A DNA stretch of 5,986 bases from an uncultured Polyangiaceae bacterium (GTDB lineage Bacteria; Myxococcota_A; Polyangia; Polyangiales; Houyiibacteriaceae): positions 1-5,986 of the forward strand of contig CAMYJN010000171.1 of NCBI GenBank assembly GCA_947258625.1, written 5' to 3'. Below the pieces are notes generated by a model, which worked only from the letters and a program-made list of their open reading frames with translations, was not told the origin of the DNA and did no database searches. Of the stretch, positions 5,641-5,986 are shown piece by piece. The position numbers and the translations under genes are program-made. Every line of letters starts with the position of its first letter. The stretch's first letter is position 1.

Positions 5641-5986
5641 ATGGATGTCTTGCGCATCGAAGAGCTGATGGTCGACTGCGTGGTCGGGGTCTATCCGCAT
5701 GAGCGCAACGCCTCGCAGCCCCTTCGCGTCGACGTCGAGATGCGGCTGAAAACCGAAACCGCCGCCATCAAGGAAAGCCTGCGCTCGACGATCGACTACG
5801 CCGCCACCGCATCGCAGCTGGTGTTCCTGCTTCGAAGCTGCCGATTCCGCCTTCTCGAAACCGCAGCGCACGTGCTCGCCCGGTACGTTCTCGCGCCGCC
5901 CGCGCCTGACGAGAGACGCGCTCAGGTCGAGTCCGCCGTGATCCGACTGAGCAAGCCCGGGGCGCTTCGAAGCTTTGCAATTCCCT
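5641..5986 (+). CDS. folB: Dihydroneopterin aldolase (3' end cut by the window edge)
   Basis: This is the first 115 residues of a FolB-family protein, which cleaves 7,8-dihydroneopterin to 6-hydroxymethyl-7,8-dihydropterin and glycolaldehyde in folate synthesis and usually works as a cytoplasmic octamer. The family pattern is complete: GVYPHER with E21 (Glu22 of the S. aureus enzyme), the QPLRVDVEM strand, TIDYA with Y53, the pterin-anchoring glutamate E73 in LLETAAHVLA, and LSKPGA with the catalytic lysine K105. Most FolB proteins are about 120 residues, so nearly the whole domain is here, unless the gene is fused to a further domain beyond the edge. The ATG at 5641 fits the family N-terminus exactly, although there is no Shine-Dalgarno site. 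The related FolX epimerase is a less likely alternative that sequence alone does not fully exclude. No other folate gene is visible in the window. Confidence 0.88.
   Translation, partial: MDVLRIEELMVDCVVGVYPHERNASQPLRVDVEMRLKTETAAIKESLRSTIDYAATASQLVFLLRSCRFRLLETAAHVLARYVLAPPAPDERRAQVESAVIRLSKPGALRSFAIP

Noticed and set aside
5593..5871. N-terminal extension of the aminotransferase by 93 codons
   Set aside because: The extension is antisense to folB and lacks family similarity; the ATG ending at 5592 gives the normal length.

Overview
The window is a GC-rich (about 60-64% in the lines I counted), densely coded piece of a Gram-negative bacterial chromosome. I infer a myxobacterium or similar deltaproteobacterial lineage. 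The reasons are the high GC, a lipoprotein-type glutaminyl-peptide cyclotransferase, an Mla-type lipid transporter and the sparse use of Shine-Dalgarno sites. This is an impression from gene style and composition, not a database placement.

Layout from left to right. A glutaminyl-peptide cyclotransferase lipoprotein gene runs leftward off the window edge (377 to 1). Divergent from it is a rightward block: alanine racemase (alr, 454-1608), an MlaE-type permease (1641-2489) and its MlaF-type ATPase (2489-3301). The last two overlap by one base. Convergent with this block is a Dam-type DNA adenine methyltransferase (4221 to 3355), preceded on the same strand by a class I/II PLP-dependent aminotransferase (5592 to 4315). 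Divergent from the aminotransferase, after 48 bases, is a dihydroneopterin aldolase gene (folB, 5641 onward) that is cut by the right edge.

How the genes relate. alr supplies D-alanine for peptidoglycan, and MlaE/MlaF would form the inner-membrane core of a phospholipid or hydrophobic-substrate transporter, so this block serves the cell envelope. The usual next gene, the substrate-binding MCE protein MlaD, is absent, so the transporter core must use a partner encoded elsewhere. The methyltransferase stands alone with no restriction enzyme gene beside it. It keeps every residue position that I recall contacting GATC in E. coli Dam, and its leader carries a 7+9+7 inverted repeat with a GATC in the loop. 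GATC is also unusually frequent in the neighbouring mlaF gene.

I see no insertion sequence, CRISPR array, tRNA, rRNA or phage gene, and no clear sign of a wholly new multi-gene system. The features most worth following are the methyltransferase leader, the GATC enrichment and the transporter core without MlaD.
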